From: Rutstroemia sp. NJR-2017a BVV2
Taxonomy: Eukaryota > Ascomycota > Leotiomycetes > Helotiales > Rutstroemiaceae
Assembly (NCBI GenBank): GCA_002946415.1
Contig: NJPS01000048.1
Span: 1,984,001 to 2,048,000, forward strand
Length of the DNA: 64,000 nt
Direction: 5' to 3'
A program made the position numbers and the translations under genes. The notes below the pieces were generated by a model. It had not been told where the DNA came from. It ran no database searches and worked only from the letters and a program-made list of their open reading frames with translations. Shown here one piece after another: positions 10,760 to 23,800 of the stretch; the stretch's first letter is position 1, and the number at the start of each line of letters is the position of its first letter.

Positions 10760-13700
10760 ATGGCTTCCACAGTCCAGAGCGCGCCGGCTGTTCAACAGCC
10801 CGGCTCAGCTGTACCTACTGAATTCAACCAGGCCAATTTTCAAGCTATTATTATGGTAAGATTGCACCCAAGTGATCTGATTACCTTTCCCTCGTCTGCC
10901 ATTGCTAGGCCTTGCTGACGATCATTCGTTTTCCCAGAAATACAAGCAAATGAAGGAAGCCGGCGTGTCAGACAAGGACCCCGAGTTTCTCAAAGTTTCA
11001 TCGATGCTCCACACCTATCGCAACATGCACAAGGCACGAGCCTTTACCCAGCAGCAACAGCAGATGAAGCAACAGCAGCAGCAGCAACAACAACAAGGTG
11101 CGAATAATGTAGCCATCAATGGCGCCAATCCTACCAGACCGACCTCCACAAATTCCATACCTGGCGCGCAGCTTCCCGCAACTTCATCACTCGGACCTTC
11201 AGCTATTCCTGCCACTGCAGTAGGATCATCTGGCACCAAAGCTGTCGTTGGCGCACAAAGGTCAGGCCCGACCGGTAGTGGATATTTTACCTCGGAGCAA
11301 TTGAGCATGCTAAAGAATCAGATCTTTGCCTTCAAGTTCCTGACGAAAAATATGGGCATACCAGCTGCTACCCAACAACAGCTGTTCGCCTCGCGGCAAC
11401 GCAAAGCAGCAACCCCCGTCGATGCTGCATTAGCTACCCCGCAACAAATCGCTGAAGAAGGCCAACCTACCACCAATGGAACGGACTCGACGACAGAGAA
11501 GGCCGCTGATGTCCCGAAAGTCCACGAATACAAAAGTTTTGAGGATCCTCGTTCGAGTCTTCTTAAGCAGATTAGCTATGGGGCGCACAAGATCCGAGAT
11601 AATAGGCCAATAATTCCATCCATATTTCCTACCGGTGTCGATGTTGAGAAGCTTCGAATACAGAGAGATCAGATTATTCACAGTCGTATGGCCGCGCGTT
11701 TGGCCGAACTGCGTTCACTCCCCGGCAATGTTGAGCATGTGGACACGCGAGACGAGGAGATGGTACCAAATGATAAGCTTAAACGCAAGGCGCTTATTGA
11801 GATGAAAATGCTGGCATTATATGACAAGCAAAAAGCATTGCGCGAGAAAATTGGGCGACAAATGATTCAATACGACAACCTTGCGATGACAGCTAACCGA
11901 AGTAACTACCGTCGCATGAAGAAACAATCTCTGCGCGAAGCCAGGATTACCGAAAAGTTAGAGAAGCAGCAACGGGACGCTAGAGAAACACGCGAGAAGA
12001 AGAAGCACTCTGACTACCTGCAAACTGTTCTCAACCATGCCAGGGAAGTCAATTTGGCTGGTCAGAACCAGAGACAGAAAATGATAAAACTGGGTCGCAT
12101 GATGGTGACACAACATCAGAACATCGAGAAGGAAGAACAGAAGCGCATCGAACGAACAGCCAAGCAACGTCTTGCTGCCTTGAAGTCAAACGACGAGGAG
12201 GCATACTTGAAGCTGTTGGATCAAGCGAAGGATACCCGTATTACCCACTTGCTCAGACAAACCGATGGGTTCTTGTCACAGCTTGCTGCATCAGTCAAAG
12301 AGCAACAGCGGAAGGCTGCAGAACGCTATGGAGACGACGGCGGCGACTTTGTTGACGAAGACTCCGAGGATGACGAGGAAGAGGAGGAAACGTCTCGTAA
12401 GATCGACTACTATGCTGTCGCTCATCGTATCAAGGAAGAGGTCAACATACAACCATCTATCCTTGTTGGTGGCACACTGAAAGAGTACCAATTGAAGGGT
12501 CTTCAATGGATGATTTCTCTGTACAACAACAACCTGAACGGTATTTTGGCAGACGAGATGGGTCTTGGAAAAACCATTCAGACAATCAGTTTGCTCACCT
12601 ACTTGATTGAGCGCAAGAAGCAGAATGGCCCGTTCTTGGTTATCGTGCCTTTAAGTACTCTTACCAATTGGAACCTTGAGTTCGAAAAATGGGCACCCTC
12701 CATCGCAAAGGTTGTCTACAAGGGTCCTCCGAATACTCGAAAACAACAACAAGCGCAGATCCGTTATGGAAACTTCCAGGTTCTTTTGACTACCTACGAG
12801 TACATCATCAAAGACAGGCCAATTTTGAGTAAAATCAAGTGGGTCCATATGATCATTGATGAAGGTCATCGTATGAAGAACTCGCAGTCCAAGCTCAGTG
12901 CTACTCTCACCCAGTATTATACCACCCGTTACCGTCTCATTCTCACTGGTACCCCGCTTCAAAATAATCTGCCCGAATTGTGGGCCCTTCTCAATTTCGT
13001 TCTCCCAACCATCTTTAAATCTGTCAAATCGTTCGACGAGTGGTTCAACACCCCATTCGCAAATACTGGTGGGCAAGACAAAATGGAGCTTACTGAAGAA
13101 GAACAGATTCTTGTTATCCGACGTCTTCACAAGGTGTTGCGCCCTTTCCTGCTGCGTCGTTTGAAAAAGGATGTCGAAAAGGATCTTCCAGACAAGACCG
13201 AAAAGGTCATCCGATGCAAGTTCTCTGCTCTTCAATCTCGCTTGTATAAGCAAATGATTACGCACAACAAACTGGTCTTCAATGACGGGAAAGGAGGAAA
13301 GACTGGAGCTCGAGGTCTAAGCAACATGATGATGCAGTTAAGAAAACTCTGCAATCATCCTTTCGTTTTCGACGAGGTTGAGAACCAAATGAATCCTCAA
13401 AACACCGCGAACGACTTGCTATGGCGAACATCAGGTAAATTCGAGTTGCTTGATCGTATTCTACCCAAGTACCAGAAGACTGGTCATCGTGTTCTTATGT
13501 TCTTCCAGATGACTGCCATCATGGATATCATGGAGGATTTCTTGCGGTACAGAGGTATACAGTTCTTGCGATTGGATGGTACCACCAAATCCGATGATCG
13601 TTCTGATCTTCTTCGGGAGTTCAATGCTCCCAACTCGCCATACTTCATGTTTCTGCTGTCCACACGTGCCGGAGGTCTAGGTTTGAACTTGCAAACAGCT

Positions 13701-15190
13701 GATACTGTCATCATCTATGATTCTGATTGGAATCCTCATCAAGATTTGCAAGCCCAAGATCGTGCCCATCGTATTGGTCAAAAGAATGAGGTCCGTATCC
13801 TTCGACTGATTAGTTCAAATTCAGTCGAAGAAAAGATCCTAGAGCGAGCGAAGTTCAAGCTTGATATGGATGGCAAGGTCATTCAGGCAGGTAGGTTCGA
13901 TAATAAGTCTTCGGAAACTGATCGTGATGCTATGCTTCGAGTTATGTTGGAGACCGCTGAGGCTGCGGATGGCTTGGAGCAAGAAGAAATGGATGATGAA
14001 GAGCTCAACGAGATTTTGGCCCGTTCTGACGAGGAGCTTATCGTTTTCAAAGAAATGGATGAAGAGAGAAGCAAAGATCTGTTGTATGGCACTGGTCCTA
14101 CAAGCAAGCGCGTGCCTCGTCTCATGGCTGAAACTGAACTTCCTGAACTTTACTTATCTGACGGTAATCCTGTCTCTGACGAACCCGAAGCACCGCAAGG
14201 TCGTGGTGCCAGGGAACGTACACGTGTTAAGTACGATGACGGTCTTACCGAAGAGCAATGGACCATGGCTGTGGATGCCGATGATGATTCTCCAGAAGCT
14301 GCCGCTGCTCGCAAGGCTGAAAAAGCTGAACGAAGAGAACGAAACAAACAAAGAAAGCTTGGTCACCTTAATGGACCACTGTCACCGGCTGGTAGTCGAG
14401 ATAGTAGTGAGGAACCGGAGCCGACTCCTAAGAAGGGACGTAGCAATCGCAAATCCGGTGCCGGAGCCAAGATTGAGAAACGTAAAGCCGATGACTTTGA
14501 AGATGAACCACCGCCAAAGCGTAAGCGCGGTGGCCCTGGACGACCTCCTAGATTTCCATCAGGCGATGTTCTTACTCCTCAGGTTCGTACGACTCTTCAA
14601 ACTAGCTTGAAGTCAATTTACGACCATTTAATGTCGTTACAATCGCGACCTGAGTCTCCTGACTCCCAAGGAGGGCAAAGCGGTCGCGACATTATTATAC
14701 CATTCATCACATTACCTTCGAAGAAAGACTTCCCGGATTATTACCACATCATCAAGGAGCCTATTGCCATGAAGCCGATTGAGAAGAAAATCAACAAGAA
14801 AGAGTACGCTAGTCTTCAGGATTTCAAGAGAGACATCGAGTTACTGTGTAACAATGCCAAAACATACAACGAAGATGGCAGCTTAATTTATATCGATGCT
14901 GTTCAAATCTCGGTAAGTTAATTCACTCACCTGCATGACGTTGTACTAATTTCTGGCAGGACGAATGTGAAGCTCGTATACAAGATGAGATCAACGAACA
15001 TCCAGAGCTCTCAGGTGAAGGTGATGAGTCTTCACGGAATGGTGGCTCGACGCTACCTACAACCAGTGCAGGTACTCCAATTCCAGCTGGACCGAGTACC
15101 AAGTTGAAGCTTAACTTCAAGAAACCAACGAACGGCGGCGCGAGCAGCAGTGTTCAAAGCGGTGACGACGACGATGATGATGACGAGTAG
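10760..15190 (+). CDS. snf2: SWI/SNF (SNF2/STH1-type) chromatin-remodelling ATPase with bromodomain
   Basis: Three exons (10760-10855, 10938-14912, 14960-15190) give 1433 residues. The start is ATG 10760, which opens MASTVQSAPAVQQ. Order of parts: a Q-rich tract near 75-95; a QLQ motif (FTSEQLSMLKNQIFAFKFL) near 147; an HSA-type helix (KKKHSDYLQTVLNHARE) near 385; the ATPase with DEMGLGKT near 571 and DEGH near 673; the second RecA lobe ending in RAHRIGQ near 975; a SnAC-like segment near 1017-1087; an AT-hook (RGGPGRPPR) near 1230; a bromodomain near 1255-1357 (KDFPDYYHIIKEP and CNNAKTYNEDGS); and an acidic tail. This is the full architecture of the SWI/SNF or RSC motor, which slides and ejects nucleosomes in the nucleus. 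I cannot tell SNF2 from STH1 by eye. CTR9 follows on the same strand. Confidence 0.96.
11050..11097 (+). repeat. CAG/CAA repeat encoding polyglutamine
   Basis: Inside the SNF2 coding region. Mixed CAG and CAA codons encode two glutamine runs separated by MK. Such tracts vary in length between strains and are common in transcription co-regulators. Confidence 0.9.
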
Positions 15191-15938
15191 ACACTTCACA
15201 CCTGGGGTCAACTAGTAGGTTTTACGACAGCGGATGTGGTGTCACGGATTTGATTTGGCATCTTTCTTCAACACGTATGGTTCGTGTAATTGTGTTTCTA
15301 GTGGCGTTTTTAATGACATCGGAGGGTCAGATTCTCGGTGGTGCGGGATGGTTTTGCGCATTTGTCACAGAGGGCATAGCAGGAGAAGTAGGGAGAGTCC
15401 CTTGCCTAGAATGTATTCTAATAGAGAAGCAAACGAGATGCATGAGATAGTTAGCACATCGTGGTATTGTGGCTTCGAGATAGGAGAATGTGTATAAAAG
15501 TTCTTTACTCACGATGAATACCGACTGAAGCTATCCATCTTGCTGGTTTGACATGAAAGCAAGAATTTCCAACAGTCTTCCGTACGGGTCAAAATAGATC
15601 GGGACTAGCGTCTCTTGTACTAGGGGGTCCAAGCTTAAATTTTTAGCGTGGTCTTCAATTATACATCTCGAATCCATACAAAGCCTCAACTTTGTCGACA
15701 GCCCTCCGATAGTTTACGCGCAGGAAGCTTCACTGCTTTGCATAACTTCCAATTACATCTTCTGGAAGTCTTATACCTAATTCCGGAATCGCAGATGCTC
15801 ATGCACAAAAATCCATGAGTAATTGAATGGTTTTGAGTCTCGACGCGACGGTCCTAGTCCTTGAATGCGCCGAGTATCCTATTCTACACCTACATTTGTT
15901 TTAGCATACAGCAACGCGCGAACAAATACAATTCTACA
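15191..15938. other. Spacer between SNF2 and CTR9
   Basis: 3' flank of SNF2 and leader of CTR9. Frame 15234-15497 is open but has no protein-like features. The last 80 nt before ATG 15939 are open in the CTR9 frame but begin at TTG, so they are treated as leader. Confidence 0.5.
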
Positions 15939-18900
15939 ATGTCCGCGGTCAAGAACGGCCATGCCAATGGCAACACGAACGGTCATGATATGGATGGACA
16001 GATAGTCAGCAAGCGTTTCTCGGATATACCCTCTGCCATCGATATCCCAGTTACAGGAGACGATGACGACCAGGCTGTCGAAATCGATCTCGAAGATCTA
16101 TTAGACGATCCTACAGAGTTGTGTACACTGCTCGAAAACGAAAATGCGGCTCGCACATATTGGATGACGGTTGCGCTTGCATACGCGAAGCAGAAGAAGG
16201 TCGACCATGCCATTGAGATGCTGAATAAGGGTTTATCAGCTTTGAAAGGTGGCAATAAGGAAAGACTCAGCATGTTGACTTGTCTGTGCTGGATGTATCT
16301 TTGGAAGAGTAGGGAAGCGCCTCGTGTTATTCCAGATGGGGTGACCGATCCGGATTTCAAGAAGAAAGAGGACTGGCTGGCATTATCGACTTCAAATCTT
16401 AACGATGCGTTACGAATAAATCCTTCCTTTCCTCCGTTGTTCTTAGCTCGAGGTGTTCTACAACTGCTGAGGGCTTCTCTGAGGCCGGTGCCAAAATCTG
16501 GGGGTATCACCACTTTGGACCCAGAGAAGGCTGAGTTCCTCCGAGGAGCGCAGAAGTCGTTCGAGGACGCAATCAAAGCTTCGCATGGCAAGAACATGAT
16601 GGCAGTAATGGGCAAGGCAAGAGCCTCATACTCACTGGGCAAATACGCAGAAGCTTTGGATGGATACCAAGACGTCTTGCGATCAATGCCGGACATGGTG
16701 GATCCGGACCCAAGAATCGGAATAGGATGTTGTTTTTGGCAATTGGGTCATAAGGAAGATGCAAAAGCTGCTTGGGAACGTGCCCTCGAGATCAATCCCG
16801 AATCAAAGGTCGCAAACATTCTACTCGCACAGTCATATCTCGACGCCAGCGCACACGTCCCTACCACCAGCCCTGAATTCATCCAAATGTACAAGAAGGC
16901 AATGACCGAATACACACAGAAGTCCTACAAGATCGACAAAGACCAACCTCTCACATGTGTTACATTTGCGGGATATTTCCTGTCGCGAAAGTCGATGCCG
17001 AATGTCGAGGCGCTAGCAATGAAAGCTATTCAATACACCGAGATCAACGCGATTGCAAGTGATGGGTGGTATCTACTTGCGAGGAAGGAACATTTTGAGG
17101 ATAATTATGATAAGGCACTTTACTACTACGGACAGGCCGATGATGCGCGTGGTGGTGTCGAAAAGGGATACTTGCCTGCGAAGTTCGGTGCTGCTCAGTT
17201 GTCGGTGCTGAAAGGGGACTTCAGTGAAGCAAAATTGAGACTCGAGAAAATTATTCAGCAGTCGAAGAATATCGAAGCCATGATTCTACTAGGAACCTTA
17301 TATGCGGAAGAAGTCTTCAGTAGTCAACAGAGTGGACAGAAAGAAGACAAATCGACCGAGTATAAGAAAGCTGTTGGATATCTCGAGAATGTTAGGACAG
17401 CGTGGAAAGATCCTAAGAAGAATCTCACCCCTGATGCTTCAGTTCTTTTGAATCTTGCCCGACTCTACGAAATCGATCAGCCGGAAAAGAGTTTGCAATG
17501 TCTCTTGCAAGTTGAGCAGATCGAAACCGACCAAATCCCCGCAGCCGATCGCCCAGAACAGGGCGATGATGAGGTAGCATACCGCGCTGCCATTCGAGAA
17601 CGTCTTCCTCCTCAGCTACTCAATAACATGGGTTGCTTCTATTTTCAATCTGAAAAGTATGATCAGGCTCGTGAGATGTTCCAAGCTTCCTTGAATGCTT
17701 GCGTTAAGGCTGGTGAGAAACAAGAAGGTCTGGATACTGATGCTCTCGTCACCACAATCAGCTTTAATCTTGGACGTACATATGAAGCTAGCGGCATGCC
17801 CGATGAAGCCAAAACTGTGTATGAAGGACTTTTGGCACGCCACAGTGATTACACTGATGCCAGAACTCGATTAGCATACATTGCGCTTCGTCAGGACCGA
17901 CAAGAAGAAGGCCCCAAAGCCGTCTCTGCGCTCTACAAGGAAGCCTCTGCCGATCTCGAAGTCCGTGCTTTGTACGGTTGGTTCTTGGGACGTATGCATT
18001 CAAAGAAGAAGGCGAATAATGTTGCTGAAGAGCCAGAATATCGCCACTACAAGCACACCTTACAGCAATATGATAAGCGGGATCGTTACGCATTGATTGG
18101 TATGGGTAACATGAACCTCACCACTGCTCGTGAAATGCGTCGAGACACGGACTCGGATAAAGCGAAGCGCAGCGGGATGTACACGAAGGCAGTGGAGTTC
18201 TTTGACAAAGCATTACAACTTGATCCTAAGAACGCATATGCTGCCCAAGGTATTGCGATCGCGCTTGTTGAGGATAAGAAGGATTACAAGACTGCCTTGT
18301 CTATCTTCATGAAGGTTAGAGATACCGTCAAGGAGCCTAGTGTTTTCATCAATCTTGGTCACATCTTCACCGAGCTACGACAATATTCAAAGGCTATTGA
18401 ACATTATGAAATGGCTTTGACGAAGGATCGTGCTCACGATAGTCACATCCTGACTTGTTTGGGAAGGACCTGGCTGGCTAAGGGGAAAGCAGAGAAGAGC
18501 TTATCAGCTTTCAAAACAGCTCTTGATTACTCACTGAAGGTATGTTTTCATCGTAGAGATAACTATACAATACTAATTCAATCCAGGCCCTTGAGATTAC
18601 ACCTGACCAAGTCCACTACAAATTCAACGTGGCATTCGTTCAACTGCAGCTCGCTACCCAAGTCTACAGCTTGTCAGAAAACCAGCGATCTTTGGAAGAA
18701 GTCCAGAAAGCAGCATCAGGTCTAGAAGAAGCTATCGAGACCCTCGACGCCATTGCCAAGCATCCCAACCCGCCATACCCCAAACACGACATCGAGCAAC
18801 GTGCCAACATGGCCCGCAACACCATGCGTCGTCAACTCGAGCGTTCCATGCAAGCGCAAAAAGAATACGAAGAGAAGAACGCGTCTAAGATCCAAGCCGC

Positions 18901-19666
18901 CAAAGAACAACGCGAAGCCGAACTCAAGAAGCGCGAGGATATGCGCCGCGCAGCTGAAGAAGCGGAGCGCGAACGAAAAGCTAAGATTGCGGAAGAACGT
19001 CAGAAGATCGCGGAGCGGGATCGCGAGTTGGCGGAGGCGAGGGCTGCGGATGATATTGCGAGGGAGGCGGCGGAGATGACAACGGATAGTGAGACGGGTG
19101 AGAGGGTTAAGAGGAAGAAGTTACCTAAGGGAAGAGCGGGGGGTGGGAAGAGAAAGAAGAAGGATGATGGGGCTACGGATGATGAGGATAGTGGTGGAGA
19201 GGAACATACTGGTGGGGGGAGATCGAGGAGGAGAGGTGGAAAGAAAAACGCGGGGAGTGGAAGCGAGGAGGAGAAACCGACGAAGAAGAAGAGGAGGTTG
19301 GCGAAGAAGGGTGGCGAGAAGAGCCAGAAGGCTAAAGAGCCAGCGGGCAAGTACAAGAGTAGCGAGATTGTGGTTGAGAGCGATAGCGATGCGGATGATG
19401 GGGCGGAAGCAGCGAGGAGAGCGATGGCGGGCGAAGATGATGTGGATATGGATGCGGCGGCACCAGAGACGGGTGCCAGGGGCGCGGATAGTGATGAGGA
19501 GGAACAGGTTGTGAAGAGTAAGAGGAAGAGTCGAAGAGGGGTTATCGAGGATGATGATGAGGATGATGAGGATGCTGCGGGGGCGAAAGATGATTCTCCG
19601 GGTACGGCGAAGGGGGATGGAGATACGCCGATGGCGGAGGCGGGGTTGGATGATGATGATGAGTAG
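15939..19666 (+). CDS. ctr9: Paf1 complex subunit CTR9 (TPR protein)
   Basis: Two exons (15939-18539, 18587-19666; 47-nt intron with a TACTAAT branch site) give 1226 residues. ATG 15939 (MSAVKNGHANG) is preferred because the frame upstream has only a TTG start. The protein begins with the acidic block EIDLEDLLDDPTELCTLLE, followed by many tetratricopeptide repeats to about residue 900 (for example YAEALDGYQDVLRSMPD, AKAAWERALEINPES and AVEFFDKALQLDPKNAYAAQG). A charged coiled-coil region (KEYEEKNASKIQAAKEQREAE) and a K/E/D-rich disordered tail complete it. This layout and length match CTR9, the scaffold of the Paf1 complex that travels with RNA polymerase II and promotes H2B ubiquitination and H3K4 methylation. 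The tail is GC-rich with GAGGAG-type codon runs. Confidence 0.95.
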
Positions 19667-20119
19667 GAGGGGGGATGGGGGATGAATGCTATGGTCGTAG
19701 ATCAAAATGATAATTTCCAGGAGAGAGAGAGGATAGATAGGACGGGTGCCAAGTATGGTGGACACAACTTACGCGCAGCATAAAATGAAAAAAGCTTTTA
19801 GTTTGGTTTACTTACTGGGTAGCATTCATATAGCATATGCCGGAGAGGAATGGATGGGTGGATGAGATAAAAATTTATTGGCTTGTATTGTTTTTATACT
19901 AGATTTATTAGTTGGATTGATAATGCTGGTATGAAATGAAATAGAATAGATGTGTGATGTCTGTTCAATGAGTTAGAAGCTGAGGTCTACCTGGGTTTGG
20001 TGGGTGTGATGTGTGAAAGGAGGGTTTAGATGTGGGACTGCCTGCTTGATGCTCGTGGGGAGGGGTATGCGCTGCGGGGTGAGGTGGTGATGGTAATGAT
20101 GAGGAGAAGTTGAGGGATA

Positions 20120-20159
<40 letters not shown>

Positions 20160-20884
20160 GAGGATGTAAAAGAATGCCGGGGCGCGACCTACTGGGGTAG
20201 TAGAAGAGGATAGGCGAAGGGGGAAGGTGGAAGAGTAAGGAGAAGAGAAGATGGGAGAATTAGGTTGTGTGGCGGTAGCGATAATGGAAAGGGAGGTGCT
20301 TGGGAAGATAGCTAGGTGCTCGTAAGCATGGTGATGGTGGCAGTGGTGATGCGAGTGAAAGCACATCGTCCACTTAAGCATAGAATATGCAAAAGACGGC
20401 TTAGCGTATAAGAGATACAACACCTCATTCCATAAAAGTCTAATCGGTGCCGAGGAATATATACATACTCATGAGCTCGATATCTCTTTATTTTTCCATC
20501 AATATTATTAATGATCCTATAGATCTGTAGATAGGTATACCTCCCTCAAGTGGGATTAAGTAAGTACTAGCAATCATAATATGACGTCCACCAAAACTCC
20601 ATTGCAGCTAGGCCTTCCCATCCGTGGCCGTATTCGCCTATGTTTTCAAGTTCCGTCGATTCCATGCAGTCAAAGCCTATACCAAAGCTTGCTGTATGCG
20701 TCCAGTCCTGTTCCCATTCCTATCCCTGTTCCTATTTTGTCCCCGTGCGTATCTGATAATACAGTCATTTCGTCGTCCCATCACCCTACCCTACCAGCGG
20801 ACTCATGTTTCCGCAAAGGATTATACAACTCATGCCCAACCCCCTAAATCACCCCCTCGATATTCCCTTTTCGTAGCCTCACCC
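19667..20884. other. Convergent spacer with G tract
   Basis: Separates the 3' ends of CTR9 (+) and the DUF4203 gene (-). G-rich on the plus strand around 20040-20290. Minus-strand frame 19965-20423 is open only because the G tract reads as polyproline; it is not considered a gene. Plus frames at 20581-20938 overlap one another and are unconvincing. Confidence 0.5.
20122..20157 (+). repeat. Homopolymer of 36 G
   Basis: An uninterrupted run of 36 G on the plus strand, counted in the sequence, flanked by ATAGA and ACGAG. It lies in the convergent spacer, 456 nt after the CTR9 stop. It can fold into G-quadruplexes and will be length-unstable in replication and sequencing, so the exact count should be treated with care. 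Confidence 0.9.
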
Positions 20885-23800
20885 TTACAGGTTTCCCCTC
20901 GCCTCCTCCTGCATTTTTCCCAACATCCGTCTATGTAAATCTTCTAAGCTCCCTCCATTCCCACCTTCGCTCATTCTGATTCTCTCGTCCCTCTGCCTCT
21001 CTTTCAGTCCCTTCCTCCTCATTTCCAATAGTCTCCTCTGTTCCTCCTGTTGTCTTTCCTGCCATAAAATACTCCTTTTCCTCTCCATATCCTGAACTTC
21101 TTTACGCGACTGAGCCTGCAAATCTTGTGCTACGCTGGCGCGCCAGGATGCGAGTTGTTGTTCTCTTACAGTCGGACTTGGAGCTGAAGACTGTCGACGC
21201 GGTTGGTGGGAATTGAAATTTGTGGGGCGGGTATTGGCGGAGGGTTGCAAAAGAGACGACTGATGGAGAAGGGCGCGGCGGTGAGAAAGTGGCAGGTCGT
21301 CTGCGTCAGAGGGTAAAGCCTGAGTTGGTATGGTGGACTGATTATGAATGGAGCCTGCATCGGATGTACTTGCGGAGTGGAAGTTGTCTAATGCTGGAGT
21401 TGGAGCATAAGAGCGAGATTGAGATACTTGAGGAGGGTATTGAGAGGACCTGTTGCGGATCATGGTGTCTCTCTTGCCCATAAGAGTATTAATGGTATTA
21501 GTTGATGTTTGCGGAAGGTATCTCTGTAGTTGGGGCGATGGGTCGTTTGCTTGATTATCTGTAGCACGATAGGATGGCGTAGGATTGGAGGAGCTGCGGT
21601 AGGAGCGATGTGGTAGTTGTCCTTGAGAAGGTCTTTGTGCATAGTTTCGTGGCATCCCGTCGTTGACCATGGAATCTTCTGGGATTGCGGCGAAGGGAAC
21701 AGCATTAGATTGGTTAGAGTTTGATCTCAAGTGAGGAGGGTGATTCGATGATTGGGAGGATAATCGGGATACTGCAGGTCGAGTAGAAGAATCTACTGTT
21801 TGCTGGAGTGCTTCGACATCGAGAGGAGCAGCTGCTTCAATATCACTTTCGTCAATGTTCTTCCCACTCATACCAAGTTCCTCCATATCTGGTGAGTCCG
21901 CATTACTCAAATGCTTAGCCCATTCGTTGGTACGATAAGACATTACAACTCTTGAGAGCTGAGCGGGCAGTGAATCTTTCGTGATCTTTCTGGGTACATC
22001 ATAAGCCACAGGAGTCACTGAGTGACTTGCCTCGGGGCTTTCTGTGCTCTTGTTACCTTCTCTAACAGCGCTGCCTGGTGCTACGTCGGGAGTTTGGTTG
22101 CTCCTCGATGTTATGTTCTGCGCTGGAGAGGATTGAACTATCAACCCCTTGGAATTTTCATCTTCTCGGGCTATGTCAAGAACCTCGGTTGCTACCGTGG
22201 CGGATGAAGCTCGCCTGCTAGACTTGATGTCCGACTTTTGTGTCTTGATAATCTCATCTTGACTACTCATGTCCCCAGAAGCTCTAGCCGTCGACATAGA
22301 AGAGCCCGCTCGTGGTCGTTCTTCTGAATGTCGACCCGTAGAATGTAGTATGGGCTGCGTTTCTGAAGAATCTTCCCCTGCATCGGATATGCCAGCCGAA
22401 TCTTGGCCAACAAAATGCGAGCGAAGACTTCCCGTCTCTGAATGTTCATCATTGCTGAACCCATCCATGGTAGCCGCAAGCGAACTTGCCCGATCATCTT
22501 CAATTTCATGTTCGGTAACAAGAGCTTCGGTGCTGGCACCTTTCCCAGAGTATCTCTTAGAATTTCTAAGGGAGCCCCGAGACATTCTGGCCAATAATGC
22601 TGAACTACCACTAGATACACTTCTCACGATATTGCTGTTTTCCAATGTTTCTTCGTCAGCCAACGCAGCTACTGAAGATCTGCCGTCATTTGGGGCATCC
22701 TCCGAAACTTTGAAAGGACGTGCCGCTATGTCTGGTGTTGCTGTTACCGCCGGTTTCGGATCACTGTTTGAGAGTCGCTGTGAAGGCCTTCTTTTCAATT
22801 GAACTTCTCCGCCAGCACCAACAACCCACGCTTGCTCTGTGGCTACCTCCCCATGAACATGTGGTTCATCCGATGTTTGACTTATTCCGCGAGATTTGAT
22901 GGAACGCTCTTCATCAATGGGTTCAATTGCATTTCCAAGACCATTTGGGATCTTGGTGGAATGCGCCTCGTTTCGGATACCTGTCTCGGACATCAGAAGC
23001 TCCCCTTCCTCTTCTAATGGTATCTCCACCATCTCGATTTCGTCTTCGTTAGACTGTCTAACGGATGTGACTGTACTAGCAGGCCACCTCTTGGAGCTTT
23101 CCAAATCGCAGACCGCAGAATCCCGTGATGAATCAGCATTTGACCCATCAGAAGCACCATAGGCCTTCTCCCATCTTTTTCTTTCCACATGAATCTGATC
23201 CTCAACTCTCCTGCCAACGTCTAATTCTTCCTGATCCAATGCTCTCCGGTCCGCTTCTTTTTCGGCCAAATGGTGAGCACGACGATCCTGAATTATTTTG
23301 TAAAACTTTGATTGCGAGACAACACCAGCAATGAAAATGATAAAAATCGCCGCAATTTCGACTCGAATGCCTCTTGTCAGAGGATAAGTAGTTGCGCCAA
23401 GTGGAAAGAGATTTTCGTTCAAGTTCCACAAATATGCCCAGAATTCTTTCAGGCCCGCCCTGCTAAAACAATCAATCCCAAGGACCACCGCCGTAGCTCC
23501 TGCAAATGATATGCATCCGATAAGACCATACGATCTCGTGTAATGACTGAACGATAATGAGAATGCGGCAACGCTGATAACTGCAATCAACACCGACTTC
23601 CCACTTGTCGACGTTACAAGTCCACCTTTCTTCATGACAAGCAACCACATGCTAACGCAAAACCCGCCTAGCAGACATCCGAGACCTTCCGTCATGTCTA
23701 TGAAAATCAAAGCACAACCACCAATGAGCAGTCCGGGGATTACCACGGCGACGACGTATGCACCTTGAATTGCACTAGAAACAGGAGGGTTCATCACGTA

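Noticed and set aside
12651..13265. 204-codon minus-strand frame inside SNF2
   Set aside because: It is a shadow of the conserved ATPase coding region on the other strand.
15861..15938. N-terminal extension of CTR9
   Set aside because: It begins at TTG. The ATG at 15939 gives a normal CTR9 N terminus, and the extension looks like leader sequence.
19965..20423. Minus-strand open frame with a long proline run
   Set aside because: The proline run is simply the 36-G tract read on the other strand; the rest is H/S/P-rich low complexity with no domain, in a 3' spacer.
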